Origin: Fusobacteriaceae bacterium
GTDB taxonomy: Bacteria > Fusobacteriota > Fusobacteriia > Fusobacteriales > Fusobacteriaceae
Assembly (NCBI GenBank): GCA_016938425.1
Contig: JAFGUR010000168.1
Coordinates: 1-5,155, forward strand
DNA length: 5,155 nucleotides
Direction of reading: 5' to 3'
In this document: positions 5,139 through 5,155 of the stretch, piece after piece
Numbering within the stretch: position 1 is the first letter of the stretch
How the letters are laid out: every line of letters starts with the position of its first letter
Notes under the pieces: model-generated
What the model saw: only the letters and a program-made list of their open reading frames with translations
What the model was told of the DNA's origin: nothing
The model's database searches: none
Translations under genes and position numbers: made by a program

Positions 5139-5155
5139 CGGGAATCGAACCCGTG
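5127..5155 (-). tRNA. tRNA gene, 3' part only; identity not determinable
   Basis: Read on the minus strand from 5155, the sequence gives a T stem ACGGG (5154-5150), the loop TTCGATT (5149-5143) and the pairing strand CCCGT (5142-5138). It continues with the acceptor strand CACTTCC (5137-5131), discriminator A (5130) and an encoded CCA (5129-5127). The five T-stem pairs are perfect and the loop has the standard TTCRA form. The 5' acceptor strand should read GGAAGTG. The anticodon lies outside the window, so the amino acid cannot be named. Confidence 0.92.

Overview
The window is about three-quarters A+T, has AT-ending codons, A/T-rich spacers and strong AGGAGG-type ribosome binding sites. This points to a low-GC anaerobe such as a Fusobacterium or a Clostridia-like Firmicute; the genus cannot be fixed from the sequence alone. 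Every supported gene lies on the minus strand, so the region is best read from right to left.

From the right: the 3' end of a tRNA gene (5127-5155) is followed by a short conserved spacer and a terminator. Then comes a monocistronic gene for a 708-residue P-loop ATPase with a C-terminal zinc ribbon and winged helix (2834-4960), with its own clear promoter. Next are two consecutive two-gene operons, each encoding a MntA-type minimal nucleotidyltransferase antitoxin and a HepT-type HEPN RNase toxin (2597-1955 and 1803-1173). They are followed by a second, decayed copy of the tRNA tail, spacer and terminator (1033-1134), and finally by a metallo-beta-lactamase-fold hydrolase gene that runs off the left edge (969-1).

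Two repeat systems organise the window. The first is a direct repeat of about 100 bp, spaced 4.0 kb apart, holding the tRNA 3' end, its spacer and its terminator. It brackets exactly the ATPase and the two toxin-antitoxin pairs, which therefore look like an island inserted or duplicated next to a tRNA gene; no integrase is visible. The second is a leader of about 110 bp before each mntA-hepT pair. It contains a terminator hairpin, a tiny ORF with a strong Shine-Dalgarno sequence, and a 36-nt block that is identical in both copies and carries a probable -10 element. The leaders are far more alike than the proteins they precede, so the pairs look like cassettes exchanged behind a common leader.

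Functionally, MntA is known to AMPylate HepT and block its RNase activity, so each pair is a self-contained type VII toxin-antitoxin unit, a type linked to plasmid or island maintenance and phage defence. The ATPase could be a further defence gene or a regulator. That link is inferred only from its position and domain order.
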